Assembly (NCBI GenBank): GCA_965229305.1
Contig: CBDDIZ010000032.1
Location: forward strand, 1-64,000
Direction: 5' to 3'
DNA: 64,000 nucleotides
From: JALHNI01 sp965229305
GTDB lineage: Bacteria > Acidobacteriota > Terriglobia > Bryobacterales > Bryobacteraceae
Below, in pieces: positions 36,576 to 44,977 of the stretch. The position numbers and the translations under genes were made by a program. Each line of letters begins with the position of its first letter. Position 1 is the first letter of the stretch. Below the pieces are notes generated by a model that had not been told where the DNA came from, made no database searches, and saw only the letters and a list, made by a program, of their open reading frames with translations.

Positions 36576-36797
36576 ATGGGTATGCGCAACGAGTTCACCG
36601 CCATCGTCGAGCAAGATGGTCCCTGGTACATTGCGTATTGCGCCGAAGTTCCCGGCGCCAATGGCCAAGGCGCTACCCGCGAGGAATGCCTTCAGAACTT
36701 GCGGGAAGCAATCAAACTCGTTCTCGACTATCGACTTGATGAATCCTTGCGCGGTTTACCGCCAGAGGCCAAGCCGGAACTCCTCATTGTCGGATGA
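36576..36797 (+). CDS. hicB: HicB-like antitoxin
   Basis: A 73-residue partial RNase-H-fold antitoxin: FTAIVEQDGPWYIAYCAEVP, then GANGQGATREECLQNLREAI. It has no C-terminal DNA-binding domain, so it belongs to the short HicB class. A second ATG at 36582 is equally possible. Its TGA overlaps the hicA ATG (ATGA). Order is antitoxin first. Confidence 0.88.
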   Translation: MGMRNEFTAIVEQDGPWYIAYCAEVPGANGQGATREECLQNLREAIKLVLDYRLDESLRGLPPEAKPELLIVG

Positions 36798-36987
36798 AGC
36801 TCGCTACCCTTCTTCGGCACCTGCGTAAATTTGAATGTGTTGTGCGCCGGGAAGGCAAAGAGCATGCAATATGGGAGAATCCTCTCAAACCGGACAGGCC
36901 GACGCAGTCCCTCGGCACGTAGAGATTTCGAATCTGTTGGCGATACGGATCTGCCGACGTCTGTCGGTCCCCGACCCTCCAGGCTAA
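36794..36987 (+). pseudogene. hicA: HicA-like mRNA interferase, frameshifted
   Basis: About 64 residues after one correction. It begins MKLATLLRHLRKFECVVRRE and GKEHAIWENP, a dsRBD-fold HicA with the catalytic His in the KEH position. The frame then ends early at 36922, but restoring one A in the AAA run near 36870 continues as AVPRHVEISNLLAIRICRRL to TAA at 36985-36987, matching the HicA C-terminus. The break is either sequencing error or a genuine loss of toxin. The stop overlaps that of the E2 gene on the other strand. Confidence 0.75.
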
Positions 36988-38096
36988 AGCGTCTCCGGCG
37001 ACTCCAGCAACCGCACCAGCGTCTGTAAGAACTCCGCCGCCGCCACGCCATCCACCACGCGGTGGTCCACCGATAGCGAGATCGGCAAAGTCAGTCGCGC
37101 CACCACGGCGTCGCCTACCACCACCGGACGCTTCTTCAAACTGCCCACCGCCACAATCACGCTCTGCGGCGGATTGAGAATTGCCTGGAAGCGGTCCACG
37201 CCGAAAGCCCCCAGATTCGAGATCGTCGCGCTCGCGTCCGCAAACTCCGCCGGGCGCGCCTCATGTCGCGCACACCGCTCCAACAACTCCACCCGCTCCG
37301 CCGCCAACTGCGCCAATGGCTTCTCCGCCACGTCGCGCAACACCGGCGTCAACAGATTCTCGCCCACCTGCGCCGCCAACGCCACGTCGATCGTCGTTCG
37401 CGCCTGCACCCGCCCGTTCGCCCAATACGCATTCATCTTCGGATGCCGGCTCAACGCCAACCCCATCGCGCGAATGAGTAAGTCGTTGTAACTCGCGGGC
37501 CGATGCCGATCGCGCCATGCCGCCAGCGCTTCCGCCTCGGCATCGGCCTGTAAGTAGAAATGCGGCGCCCGGAAACTCGCCTCGAGCCTCGCCGCGATCG
37601 CCGCCCGGCTCGAAGGCCTCGCCATCGCCTCCACATCCGCCGCAATGATCCGCGCCTTCCCCGGCCGCGGCGACACATCTGCGAGATCGACGCCCAGCCG
37701 TTTCGCCGCCGCCCTCGCCCGCGGACTCGCCGGAACGCGCTCCCGCGGCGTCACCCCCGTCTCCACCGCCGCCACCAGAGTCACCGCCGGAGTCGCCACC
37801 GGAACTTCCGGCGCCCCCCCTTCCTCCCCCACGAACTCCGGCACCGCCTCGCCTGCCGCCAGTAAGTACCCCAGCAACTGCCCCACCGTAACGACCGAAC
37901 CCACCTCCAGCGTCGGATCGAGCACATGCAGCAGACCCGCGTCCAGCGACTCCACCTCCATCGTCACCTTATCCGACTCCAGCAGAAACAACGGCTCACC
38001 CATCGCCACCGCTTCGCCCGGCTGCTTCAACCAGCCGCCGAACAAGCCTTCTTCCATCGACCAGCCCAGCCGCGGCACCGTAATCGAAACGGCCAT
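36984..38096 (-). CDS. lipoyl-dependent 2-oxo acid/acetoin dehydrogenase E2 acyltransferase
   Basis: A 370-residue E2. An N-terminal lipoyl domain carries the modified Lys in ESDKVTMEVES (near residue 42), a peripheral-subunit binding domain follows (SPRARAAAKRLGVDLADVSP), then a catalytic domain with the active-site SVDHRVVDGV near the C-terminus. ATG 38096 is chosen because it is 1 nt after the E1 stop; an upstream GTG would overlap E1. It is the last gene of the operon and no E3 follows. The substrate is a 2-oxo acid or acyloin. Confidence 0.92.
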   Translation of the reverse strand: MAVSITVPRLGWSMEEGLFGGWLKQPGEAVAMGEPLFLLESDKVTMEVESLDAGLLHVLDPTLEVGSVVTVGQLLGYLLAAGEAVPEFVGEEGGAPEVPVATPAVTLVAAVETGVTPRERVPASPRARAAAKRLGVDLADVSPRPGKARIIAADVEAMARPSSRAAIAARLEASFRAPHFYLQADAEAEALAAWRDRHRPASYNDLLIRAMGLALSRHPKMNAYWANGRVQARTTIDVALAAQVGENLLTPVLRDVAEKPLAQLAAERVELLERCARHEARPAEFADASATISNLGAFGVDRFQAILNPPQSVIVAVGSLKKRPVVVGDAVVARLTLPISLSVDHRVVDGVAAAEFLQTLVRLLESPETL

Positions 38097-38097
38097 C

Positions 38098-40050
38098 TTA
38101 CTCACTCACCAACGCGCGGATCGCCGCTTCAATCGCCGCCTGGCTCGGAATCACCTCCGGCTCCAGCGTCGGACTATAAGGCGTCGGCGCAAACGCGCCG
38201 TTCAGCCGCCGAATCGGCGCATCCAGCGAGTCAAAACCGGCCTCGGCCACCTGCGCCGCCACCTCCGCCCCGATGCTGCACGGCGCAAACGCCTCATCCA
38301 CAATCAGCAGGCGCCCCGTCTTCTCCACCGAGCGCAGAATCGCCCCGCTATCGAGCGGCGACACACTGCGTAAGTCGATCACCTCCACCGACACTTCGTT
38401 CGCCAACGCCCGTGCCGCCGCCAGTGCCTTCTGCACCAGATGTCCCACCCCCACCACCGTCACGTCCTTGCCCGCCTGCAAGGTCCGCGCCACGCCGAAC
38501 GGAATCTCGTAATCCTCCGCCGGCACCGGACCCTTCATCCCCAGCAACTCGCGCGGCTCCAGAAACAGCACCGGATCCTCGCTGCGCAGCGCGTGCAGCA
38601 AGAGCCCCTTCGCGTCATAAGGCGTCGACGGCATCACCACCCGCAACCCCGGAATGTGCGCATAAATCGAGTGATAACTCCCCGAATGATGCGTCGCCGC
38701 CGCATGGCCAATGCCCACGCACCCGCGCAGCAACAAAGGCATCCTCAGCCGGCCGCTGCTCATGTACTGCATCTTCGCGATCTGGTTGATGATCTCGCCG
38801 AACGCATCGTTGATGAAGTCGATGAACATAAAGTCCACCACGGGCCGCGTCCCGGTCATCGCCGCGCCGCCCGCCATCCCCACGAACCCACGCTCCGCAA
38901 TCGGCGTATCGCACAACCGTTTCGCCCCGTACTTGGCGAACAAGCCCGCCGTCGTGCCGAAGTTGCCGCCGCGCACGCCGATGCCTTCCCCGAAGGCAAA
39001 GATCCGCTCGTTCGCCGCCATCTCGTGGTCCAGCGCCTCCAGCGTCGCCGCCGTATAAGAAATCTCGCGCGACCCCGGATCCGGCGCCACCGGCACCACG
39101 CGCGGCGTCGCATAAACATGCGTCGTCGCCGTCGAGGGTTCCGGAAACGGAGCCTGCTCCGCCGCCTTACTTACCGCATCGATCTCTGCTGCGAGTTCCG
39201 CATCGATGGCATCGAGTTCCGCCGCCGTCGCCTCGCCCCGCTCGATCAACCCCTCGCGCAACCGCCGGATCGGGCACCGCTCGCGCCACGCCGCCACTTC
39301 CTCGCGCGTGCGATACGTGTAGTCGCCCATGCCCTCCGAATGCGGACGAGTCCGATACGTCTTGCACTCGAGCAACGTCGGACCCAGCCCCAGCCGCGCC
39401 CGCGACACGGCTTCGCCCGCCGCCGCCTCGATCGCCAACACGTCATTCCCATCCAGTTGCACGCCGGCGATCCCATAATTCGCCGCCCGCGCCGCCACCT
39501 CAGGATTGCCCGCCGAATAGCTGAACGGCACCTCCGTCGCAAACTGATTGTTCTCGCAAACAAACAGCACCGGCAGCTTCCAGATCGCCGCCAGGTTCAA
39601 TCCCTCATGGAACGCGCCGTTATTCGTTGCCCCATCGCCAAAGAAGGCCACCGCCACCTGCCCCGATTGCCGCAGCGCAAAGCTATAGCCCGCGCCCGCC
39701 GCCTGCAGAATCGATGGCCCCACAATGCCGCTGGTCCCCATCAACCCGATCTCGGGCGAGAACAAATGCATGGACCCACCGCGTCCGCGCGAACATCCCG
39801 TCACCCGTCCAAACAACTCGCTGAAGAGCTCCGCCGGCGGCAGTCCCTTCGCCAGCGCATGACCATGCCCGCGATGCGTGCTGAACAGCACATCGTCCTT
39901 CAGCAGATGCGCGCACACGCCCGTCGCGATCGCCTCTTGCCCCACATACGTATGGCAAGCCCCGTGCACCAGCCCGCGCGCATGGCAGCGCGCCAACTGC
40001 TCCTCCGCCGTGCGGATCAACTGCATCGTCCGGTACAGTTGCACACTCAT
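38098..40050 (-). CDS. fused E1 alpha-beta of a 2-oxo acid/acetoin-type dehydrogenase
   Basis: A 650-residue single-chain E1. Residues ~1-320 are the alpha part with the thiamine diphosphate motif GDGATNNGAFHEGLNLAAIW and the phosphorylation-loop region RTRPHSEGMGDYTYRT; residues ~345-650 are the beta part (ISYTAATLEALDHEMAANER, then GLRVVMPSTPYDAKGLL). Many bacteria use separate subunits; fusion is seen in acetoin/branched-chain-type complexes. The start ATG overlaps the SDR stop (ATGA). Substrate unknown. Confidence 0.9.
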   Translation of the reverse strand: MSVQLYRTMQLIRTAEEQLARCHARGLVHGACHTYVGQEAIATGVCAHLLKDDVLFSTHRGHGHALAKGLPPAELFSELFGRVTGCSRGRGGSMHLFSPEIGLMGTSGIVGPSILQAAGAGYSFALRQSGQVAVAFFGDGATNNGAFHEGLNLAAIWKLPVLFVCENNQFATEVPFSYSAGNPEVAARAANYGIAGVQLDGNDVLAIEAAAGEAVSRARLGLGPTLLECKTYRTRPHSEGMGDYTYRTREEVAAWRERCPIRRLREGLIERGEATAAELDAIDAELAAEIDAVSKAAEQAPFPEPSTATTHVYATPRVVPVAPDPGSREISYTAATLEALDHEMAANERIFAFGEGIGVRGGNFGTTAGLFAKYGAKRLCDTPIAERGFVGMAGGAAMTGTRPVVDFMFIDFINDAFGEIINQIAKMQYMSSGRLRMPLLLRGCVGIGHAAATHHSGSYHSIYAHIPGLRVVMPSTPYDAKGLLLHALRSEDPVLFLEPRELLGMKGPVPAEDYEIPFGVARTLQAGKDVTVVGVGHLVQKALAAARALANEVSVEVIDLRSVSPLDSGAILRSVEKTGRLLIVDEAFAPCSIGAEVAAQVAEAGFDSLDAPIRRLNGAFAPTPYSPTLEPEVIPSQAAIEAAIRALVSE

Positions 40051-40847
40051 TGCGCGCTCCGCGACGAACCGCCGGCATTCATCGCCAGGTTGCCGCCGTC
40101 CATCGGAATAATCGCGCCCGTAATCCATCGCGACGCATCCGAAGCCAGTAGGACCGCCAAGCCCCGCACGTCATCCGGATGCCCAAACCGCCCAATCGGC
40201 AGCCCACTCAGAAACTTCTCGCGCAACGGCGGAGAGTCGGCAATCCGCTGCTCCAGGCTTGGATTCAGCACCTGCGCCGGCAGGATCGCATTCACGCGCA
40301 CTCCGCCCGCGGACCATTCCGTCGACAACTCTCTCGTCATCTGCACCACCGCTCCCATCGCCATCGAATACGCAATGTGCCCGCGCCCCAACGCCGTCAC
40401 ACTCGCAATCGAACCAATATTCAGAATGCTTCCGCCCCCGGCCGCCAACATCCGCCGCCCCGCTTCCTGGCAGGCGCAAAAGCGCCCCAGCACCAGGTTC
40501 CGCCACACCTGTTCGACTTCTTCGAGTGAAATCGTCTCCGGCGCCCCCATGATCGATTCGCCCGCCACGTTCGCTAGAAAGTCGATCCGCCCGAACTCGC
40601 GGTCCAGCCGCGCAAACAGCGCTCTTACCTGCTTCGGCACGGAGACGTCAGACCCCTCCGTCAGCACCCGCCGCCCCATCGCGGCCACCTCCGCCGCGGT
40701 TCGCTCCGCCCCCGCCAGGTTCCGATCCACCAACAGTAAATCGGCGCCCGCCTCGGCTAAAGCCAGCGACATCGCGCGGCCCATCCCCTGCGCCGCCCCG
40801 CTCACTACCGCAACCCGGTTCGTTAAATCAAAGAGAGTGGACGCCAT
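40047..40847 (-). CDS. SDR-family protein with atypical active site
   Basis: A 266-residue short-chain dehydrogenase with NAD(P) loop SGAAQGMG and the structural NVAG. The catalytic motif normally YxxxK reads YSMAM: Tyr160 is present but the Lys position (164) is Met, a single-base difference (ATG for AAG). It may be catalytically impaired, moonlight, or carry a sequence error. It sits between the transporter and E1 and is coupled to E1 by an ATGA overlap. Confidence 0.85.
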   Translation of the reverse strand: MASTLFDLTNRVAVVSGAAQGMGRAMSLALAEAGADLLLVDRNLAGAERTAAEVAAMGRRVLTEGSDVSVPKQVRALFARLDREFGRIDFLANVAGESIMGAPETISLEEVEQVWRNLVLGRFCACQEAGRRMLAAGGGSILNIGSIASVTALGRGHIAYSMAMGAVVQMTRELSTEWSAGGVRVNAILPAQVLNPSLEQRIADSPPLREKFLSGLPIGRFGHPDDVRGLAVLLASDASRWITGAIIPMDGGNLAMNAGGSSRSAQ

Positions 40848-40854
40848 GGAACCG

Positions 40855-42141
40855 TCATTGTATATCCCTCTTCACCCGCACCTGACTCACCACCAAACCA
40901 CCCACTAAGTAACATCCCGCCAGAAACAAAAGACATCCGCTATCGCCCACGCCCTGTTGCTTCAGCCATCCAAAGAAGTGATTCCCCGTATACCCGGCAA
41001 AGTTGGCGCACATGTTGATCAGCCCGATGGCGGTCGCCGCAGCCGACGCCGTCAACGACTGCGTAGGCAACGCCCAGAACGGCGGCGGCCACGAATACGC
41101 CACTAATCCCGTCAGGCACAACCACGCCATCACCAGCCAGAACGGTTGCCCTGGAATCGAACTTCCCGCCAGAAACAGACCCGTCGCCACCTGCCCCGCC
41201 ACGCAATGCCACTTCCGATCGCCCCGCCGATCGGACGAGAAGCCCATGTACAGCACGCCCGCCACACCCAACAAATAGAAGAGTCCGCTAAAGAACAACG
41301 CCGACTGGTCGGACCCGCCGGACAAACTCCGCACCGTCGTCGGCAACCAGAACCCCAACGCATACCCGCCCGTATTCGTCGCAAAGATGCCCAGCGCCAG
41401 CAGCCACACCGCCGGCTGCCGCAGCGCCGCCCCCATGCTCATCTTCGTCCCCGCTGCTTTCCGTCGCGCCTCCTCCGCCAGCACGCCCTCCAGATAATCC
41501 CGCTCCGCCGCCGATAGCCACTGCGCGTCACGCGGACGATCCGTAAAGATGAACAGCGTGATCACGCCCAGCACCACCGCCGGCAATCCCTCGCACAGAA
41601 ACAACCACTGCCAACCTTCGAGCCCGAACCACTTCACGTCGAGCAACAACGCCGACACCGGGGCGCCCAGTGCCAGGCTGAACGGCACCGCCACGATAAA
41701 GCCCGAGAACGCCCACGCCCGGTCCCGCTCCGGAAACCAGTGCGTGAAGTAAACAATGATCCCCGGAAAGAACCCCGCCTCGGCCACGCCCAACAAGAAG
41801 CGCACCACGTTGAACTGCGTGGGCGTTTCCACAAACGCCGTCGCCGCCGACAGGAATCCCCACGTGATCAGAATCCGCGCAAACCACTTCCGCGCACTCC
41901 ACCGCTCCACCAGCAGCGCTCCCGGAATCTCCAGCAGCAAATAGCCAATGAAGAAGATGCCGATCCCCAGCCCGAACACCTCTTCGGAGAAGCCGAGATC
42001 GCGCGCCATGCGCAGCTTCGCGAACCCCACGTTCGCCCGGTCCAGATACGCCACCAGGTACAGCAGAATCACGAACGGCAAAATCCGCCACGCCACTTTG
42101 CGGCGCAACTCAGCGACTTGTTCGGGCGGCAGCGTGGACAT
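40855..42141 (-). CDS. MFS transporter, ACS (anion:cation symporter) type
   Basis: A 428-residue 12-helix major facilitator. The first loop RANVGFAKLRMARDLGF and VAEAGFFPGIIVYFTHWFPE are typical of the phthalate/tartrate/hexuronate ACS group. The ATG at 42141 is used because an upstream in-frame start would overlap the divergent SDR gene. It is the first gene of the operon with SDR, E1 and E2 and probably imports the organic acid that the complex oxidises. Confidence 0.88.
   Translation of the reverse strand: MSTLPPEQVAELRRKVAWRILPFVILLYLVAYLDRANVGFAKLRMARDLGFSEEVFGLGIGIFFIGYLLLEIPGALLVERWSARKWFARILITWGFLSAATAFVETPTQFNVVRFLLGVAEAGFFPGIIVYFTHWFPERDRAWAFSGFIVAVPFSLALGAPVSALLLDVKWFGLEGWQWLFLCEGLPAVVLGVITLFIFTDRPRDAQWLSAAERDYLEGVLAEEARRKAAGTKMSMGAALRQPAVWLLALGIFATNTGGYALGFWLPTTVRSLSGGSDQSALFFSGLFYLLGVAGVLYMGFSSDRRGDRKWHCVAGQVATGLFLAGSSIPGQPFWLVMAWLCLTGLVAYSWPPPFWALPTQSLTASAAATAIGLINMCANFAGYTGNHFFGWLKQQGVGDSGCLLFLAGCYLVGGLVVSQVRVKRDIQ
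40857..40862 (-). promoter_or_regulatory. TACAAT -10-like box ahead of the SDR gene
   Basis: TACAAT on the minus strand, overlapping the MFS stop, 9 nt from the SDR ATG. It fits the leaderless pattern seen elsewhere and might give internal expression of SDR-E1-E2. Confidence 0.35.
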
Positions 42142-42181
42142 CCGGTGAACGCCCAGTATATAGAGGACGCGCCGGGGTCGA

Positions 42182-42187
42182 TACAAT
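42182..42187 (+). promoter_or_regulatory. TACAAT -10-like box of the divergent SDR gene
   Basis: TACAAT 9 nt before the ATG at 42197 in the 55-nt divergent gap, with no Shine-Dalgarno sequence. The opposite strand has TATACT for the MFS gene. Confidence 0.4.
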
Positions 42188-42196
42188 ACGAAATTC

Positions 42197-42961
42197 ATGC
42201 CTCAACTCGCCGGCAAAAATGCCATCATCACCGGCGGCGCCTCCGGAATCGGACTCGCCATCGCCGAACGCTTCGTCCAGGAAGGTGCCCGCGTCGAAAT
42301 CCTCGATCGCCATCAGGAAGAGATGGATCGCGCCGTCGCCGCGCTCGGTCCCCAAGCCACGGCCACCTACTGCGACGTCGCCGACCATCAACAGGTCGAT
42401 CAGGTCATCAGCGCCATCCACGCCCGCCTTGGCCGCATCCACATCCTGATCAACAACGCCGGCATCGCTCACGTCGGCAACGCCCTCACCACCACGCCTG
42501 AGGACTTCGAGCGCGTCCAACGCGTCAACGTCTTCGGACCTGCCAACTGCCTCCGCTCCACCCTCCGTTTCATGGTGGCCGATGGCGGCGGCTCCATCGT
42601 CAACCTCGCCAGTTGCCTCTCCGTCATGGCCATTGCCGATCGCTTCGCCTACGGCACCAGCAAAGGCGCCGTCCTCTCCATGACCTACTCCGTCGCCAAG
42701 GACTTCCTCGCCCACAACATCCGCTGCAACGCCATCCTCCCCGGCCGCGTGCACACCCCCTTCGTCGATGGCTTCATCGCCAAGAACTACCCCGGCCGCG
42801 AAGCCGAAATGTTCGAAAAGCTCTCCGTCGCCCAGCCCATCGGCCGCATGGCGCAACCGAGCGAGATGGCCTACGCCGCTCTCTTCCTCAGTTCGGACGA
42901 AGCCGGCTTCATCACCGGCACCGCCCTGCCCGTCGACGGCGGCACCCTCACCATCCGTTAG
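42197..42961 (+). CDS. SDR-family oxidoreductase
   Basis: A 254-residue classical SDR: TGGASGIG (cofactor loop, residues 12-19), NNAG, and the intact YGTSK active site near residues 155-159. The tail TGTALPVDGGTLTIR is typical. It is divergent from the MFS-E1-E2 operon and may act on the same substrate. Unlike the other SDR in this cluster it keeps its catalytic Lys. Confidence 0.9.
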   Translation: MPQLAGKNAIITGGASGIGLAIAERFVQEGARVEILDRHQEEMDRAVAALGPQATATYCDVADHQQVDQVISAIHARLGRIHILINNAGIAHVGNALTTTPEDFERVQRVNVFGPANCLRSTLRFMVADGGGSIVNLASCLSVMAIADRFAYGTSKGAVLSMTYSVAKDFLAHNIRCNAILPGRVHTPFVDGFIAKNYPGREAEMFEKLSVAQPIGRMAQPSEMAYAALFLSSDEAGFITGTALPVDGGTLTIR

Positions 42962-43030
42962 TACCAGGCACCCATTTAGCTCGGGCGCCCGGCACGATAT
43001 CATGGCAACAATCGCACCAGGAGGCGAAGT

Positions 43031-44974
43031 TTGCCGATTCGAGTTTCCATTCTGGCGCTGCTGGCGATCGCCGCCTGGGCGCAATCCGGTGACGTGTCTT
43101 TCGAGAAATCCACCTACGCGGTGCTCGAAAAGGCCGGTTGCCGCTCGTGCCACAATCGCGATGGCGTCGCTGCCGGCACGCGTCTTCTCTTCCCCGAAGG
43201 CAACCCGCCTTCCGCCAAAATCGAAGCCTTTGGCAAATCGCTGGTCACCCTCGTCGATCGCCTCGCGCCCGCCAAGTCTCTGCTGCTCGAAAAGCCCACG
43301 CTGCGCATCGCGCACGTCGGCGGCGAGCGCATCAAGAAAGGCAGCCCCGAAGAAGCCGTCCTCCGCACCTGGGTGGACCGTCTCGCTGGCCTCTCCGGCG
43401 ATGACCTCGCCGCCGCCCTCAGCTATCACGAGGCCGAAGAAGCCGGCACTGGTCACAAGGCCACCAAAGTCGATCTCCGCCGCCTCACCCACAGCCAATA
43501 CAACAACACCCTCCGCGACCTTCTCGGTGACAACTCCAAAGCGGCCGACCGCTTCCCGCCCGAAGACTTCGTCAACGGCTTCCGCAATCAGATCCAGGCT
43601 CAGGGCCTCTCGCCGCTCCTGATCGAAGCCTATAGTCAGGCCGCCGAGAAAGTCGCCCAGGCTGCCCTCCGCGGTGGCGACACCCGCAACCTCATCGGCT
43701 GCAAACCCTCCGCCGCTTGCCGCGCCAAGTTCGTCCGCGACTTCGGCCTCCGCGCCTTCCGCCGCCCCCTCGACCTCGACGAACAGAAACGCTACGCCTC
43801 CCTCTTCGACGTCGAAAAGGACTTCCTCAAGGGCGCTCAGTTGGTCATTGAAGCGATGCTCCAGTCGTCGAATTTCCTCTTCCGCCTTGAAAACACCTCG
43901 GACCCCAAGTGGAAGCCCTACGCCACGGCCAACCGCCTCTCTTACGCTCTCTGGGACACCATGCCGGACGCGGCCCTCTTTGCCGCCGCTGAAACCGGCG
44001 CGCTCAACACGCCCGCCGGCGTCAAGCAGCAAGTGCGCCGCATGCTCGATCATCCGCGCGCCCGCCAGTCCTTGAACGACTTTGTCAGCCAGTGGCTCCG
44101 CTTCGATCGCATCACCACCGCCAGCAAGGACCGTCGCCGCTATCCTCAGTTCACCCGCGAAACCGCCGTCGCCATGACCGAAGAAGCCAAGATCTTCGTC
44201 AGCGACCTCGTCTGGAACGACAAGAACTTCATGGAGCTCTTCACCGCTCCTTACGGCTACGTCAACAGCGAACTCGCCGGCATCTATCAGGTGCCCTTGC
44301 CACCCACCGAATTCGGACGCGTGCCGTTCCCCGCCACCTCGGAGCGCGCCGGCATCCTCGGCCAGGCTCTCTTCCTGGCCAGCACCGCCAAGCCCGACGA
44401 ATCCTCGCCCACGGCCCGCGGACTCTTCGTTCGTGAGCAGTTCCTCTGCCAGCACGTGCCGGATCCGCCGGCCGGCGTCAACACCAACCTGCCGCCCTTC
44501 ACGCCCGGCAAGCCGCAAACCAATCGCAGCCGCATGTCGGAACACGTCACCAATCCCGGCTGCGCCGCTTGCCACAGCCTGATTGACCCCATTGGTTTCG
44601 GCTTCGAAAAGTTCGACGCCGTCGGCTCACGCCGCGACAAGTTCACCCTCGTCCTCCCCAGCCAAGCCAAGAAGGATAAGGACAAGCAGCAGAAAGCCTG
44701 GGAACTCGAGATCGATGCCACCGGCTATGTCGCCGGCGTCGCCGACTCCAAGTTCGCCTCGCCCGCCCAATTGGGCAGCGTCCTCGCCTCCAGCGCTCAG
44801 TGCCAGGAGTGCGTGGCCAAACAGTATTTCCGCTATATTTCCGGCCGCCCCGACAACGCCGCGGACCGGCCCGTCATCCGGAAGATCACCGAAGATTTCC
44901 GGCGCTCGCAATTCAAGTTCAAAGAGCTGATGCTCTCGCTCATGCTCGCCCGTGAATCTTCAGGAGGCAACTGA
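43031..44974 (+). CDS. DUF1587/1595/1592/1588/1585 multidomain c-type cytochrome-like protein
   Basis: A 647-residue exported protein with the standard domain order of this planctomycete/acidobacterial family: CxxCH (GCRSCH, ~residue 37), DUF1587 (RRLTHSQYNNTLRDLLGD), DUF1595 (FGLRAFRRPLDLDEQKRY), DUF1592 (NRLSYALWDTMPD), DUF1588 (GLFVREQFLCQHVPDPPAGV and CAACH) and DUF1585 at the C-terminus. The TTG start at 43031 follows AGGAGG by 6 nt. Haem binding at both CxxCH motifs is likely. The precise role is unknown. First gene of a four-gene run. Confidence 0.9.
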   Translation: MPIRVSILALLAIAAWAQSGDVSFEKSTYAVLEKAGCRSCHNRDGVAAGTRLLFPEGNPPSAKIEAFGKSLVTLVDRLAPAKSLLLEKPTLRIAHVGGERIKKGSPEEAVLRTWVDRLAGLSGDDLAAALSYHEAEEAGTGHKATKVDLRRLTHSQYNNTLRDLLGDNSKAADRFPPEDFVNGFRNQIQAQGLSPLLIEAYSQAAEKVAQAALRGGDTRNLIGCKPSAACRAKFVRDFGLRAFRRPLDLDEQKRYASLFDVEKDFLKGAQLVIEAMLQSSNFLFRLENTSDPKWKPYATANRLSYALWDTMPDAALFAAAETGALNTPAGVKQQVRRMLDHPRARQSLNDFVSQWLRFDRITTASKDRRRYPQFTRETAVAMTEEAKIFVSDLVWNDKNFMELFTAPYGYVNSELAGIYQVPLPPTEFGRVPFPATSERAGILGQALFLASTAKPDESSPTARGLFVREQFLCQHVPDPPAGVNTNLPPFTPGKPQTNRSRMSEHVTNPGCAACHSLIDPIGFGFEKFDAVGSRRDKFTLVLPSQAKKDKDKQQKAWELEIDATGYVAGVADSKFASPAQLGSVLASSAQCQECVAKQYFRYISGRPDNAADRPVIRKITEDFRRSQFKFKELMLSLMLARESSGGN

Positions 44975-44977
44975 TCC

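Noticed and set aside
42110..44575. Very long minus-strand open frame opposite the SDR and DUF1592 genes
   Set aside because: Low-complexity Gly/Ala/Glu-rich composition typical of antisense frames in GC-rich DNA; the plus-strand genes match known families.
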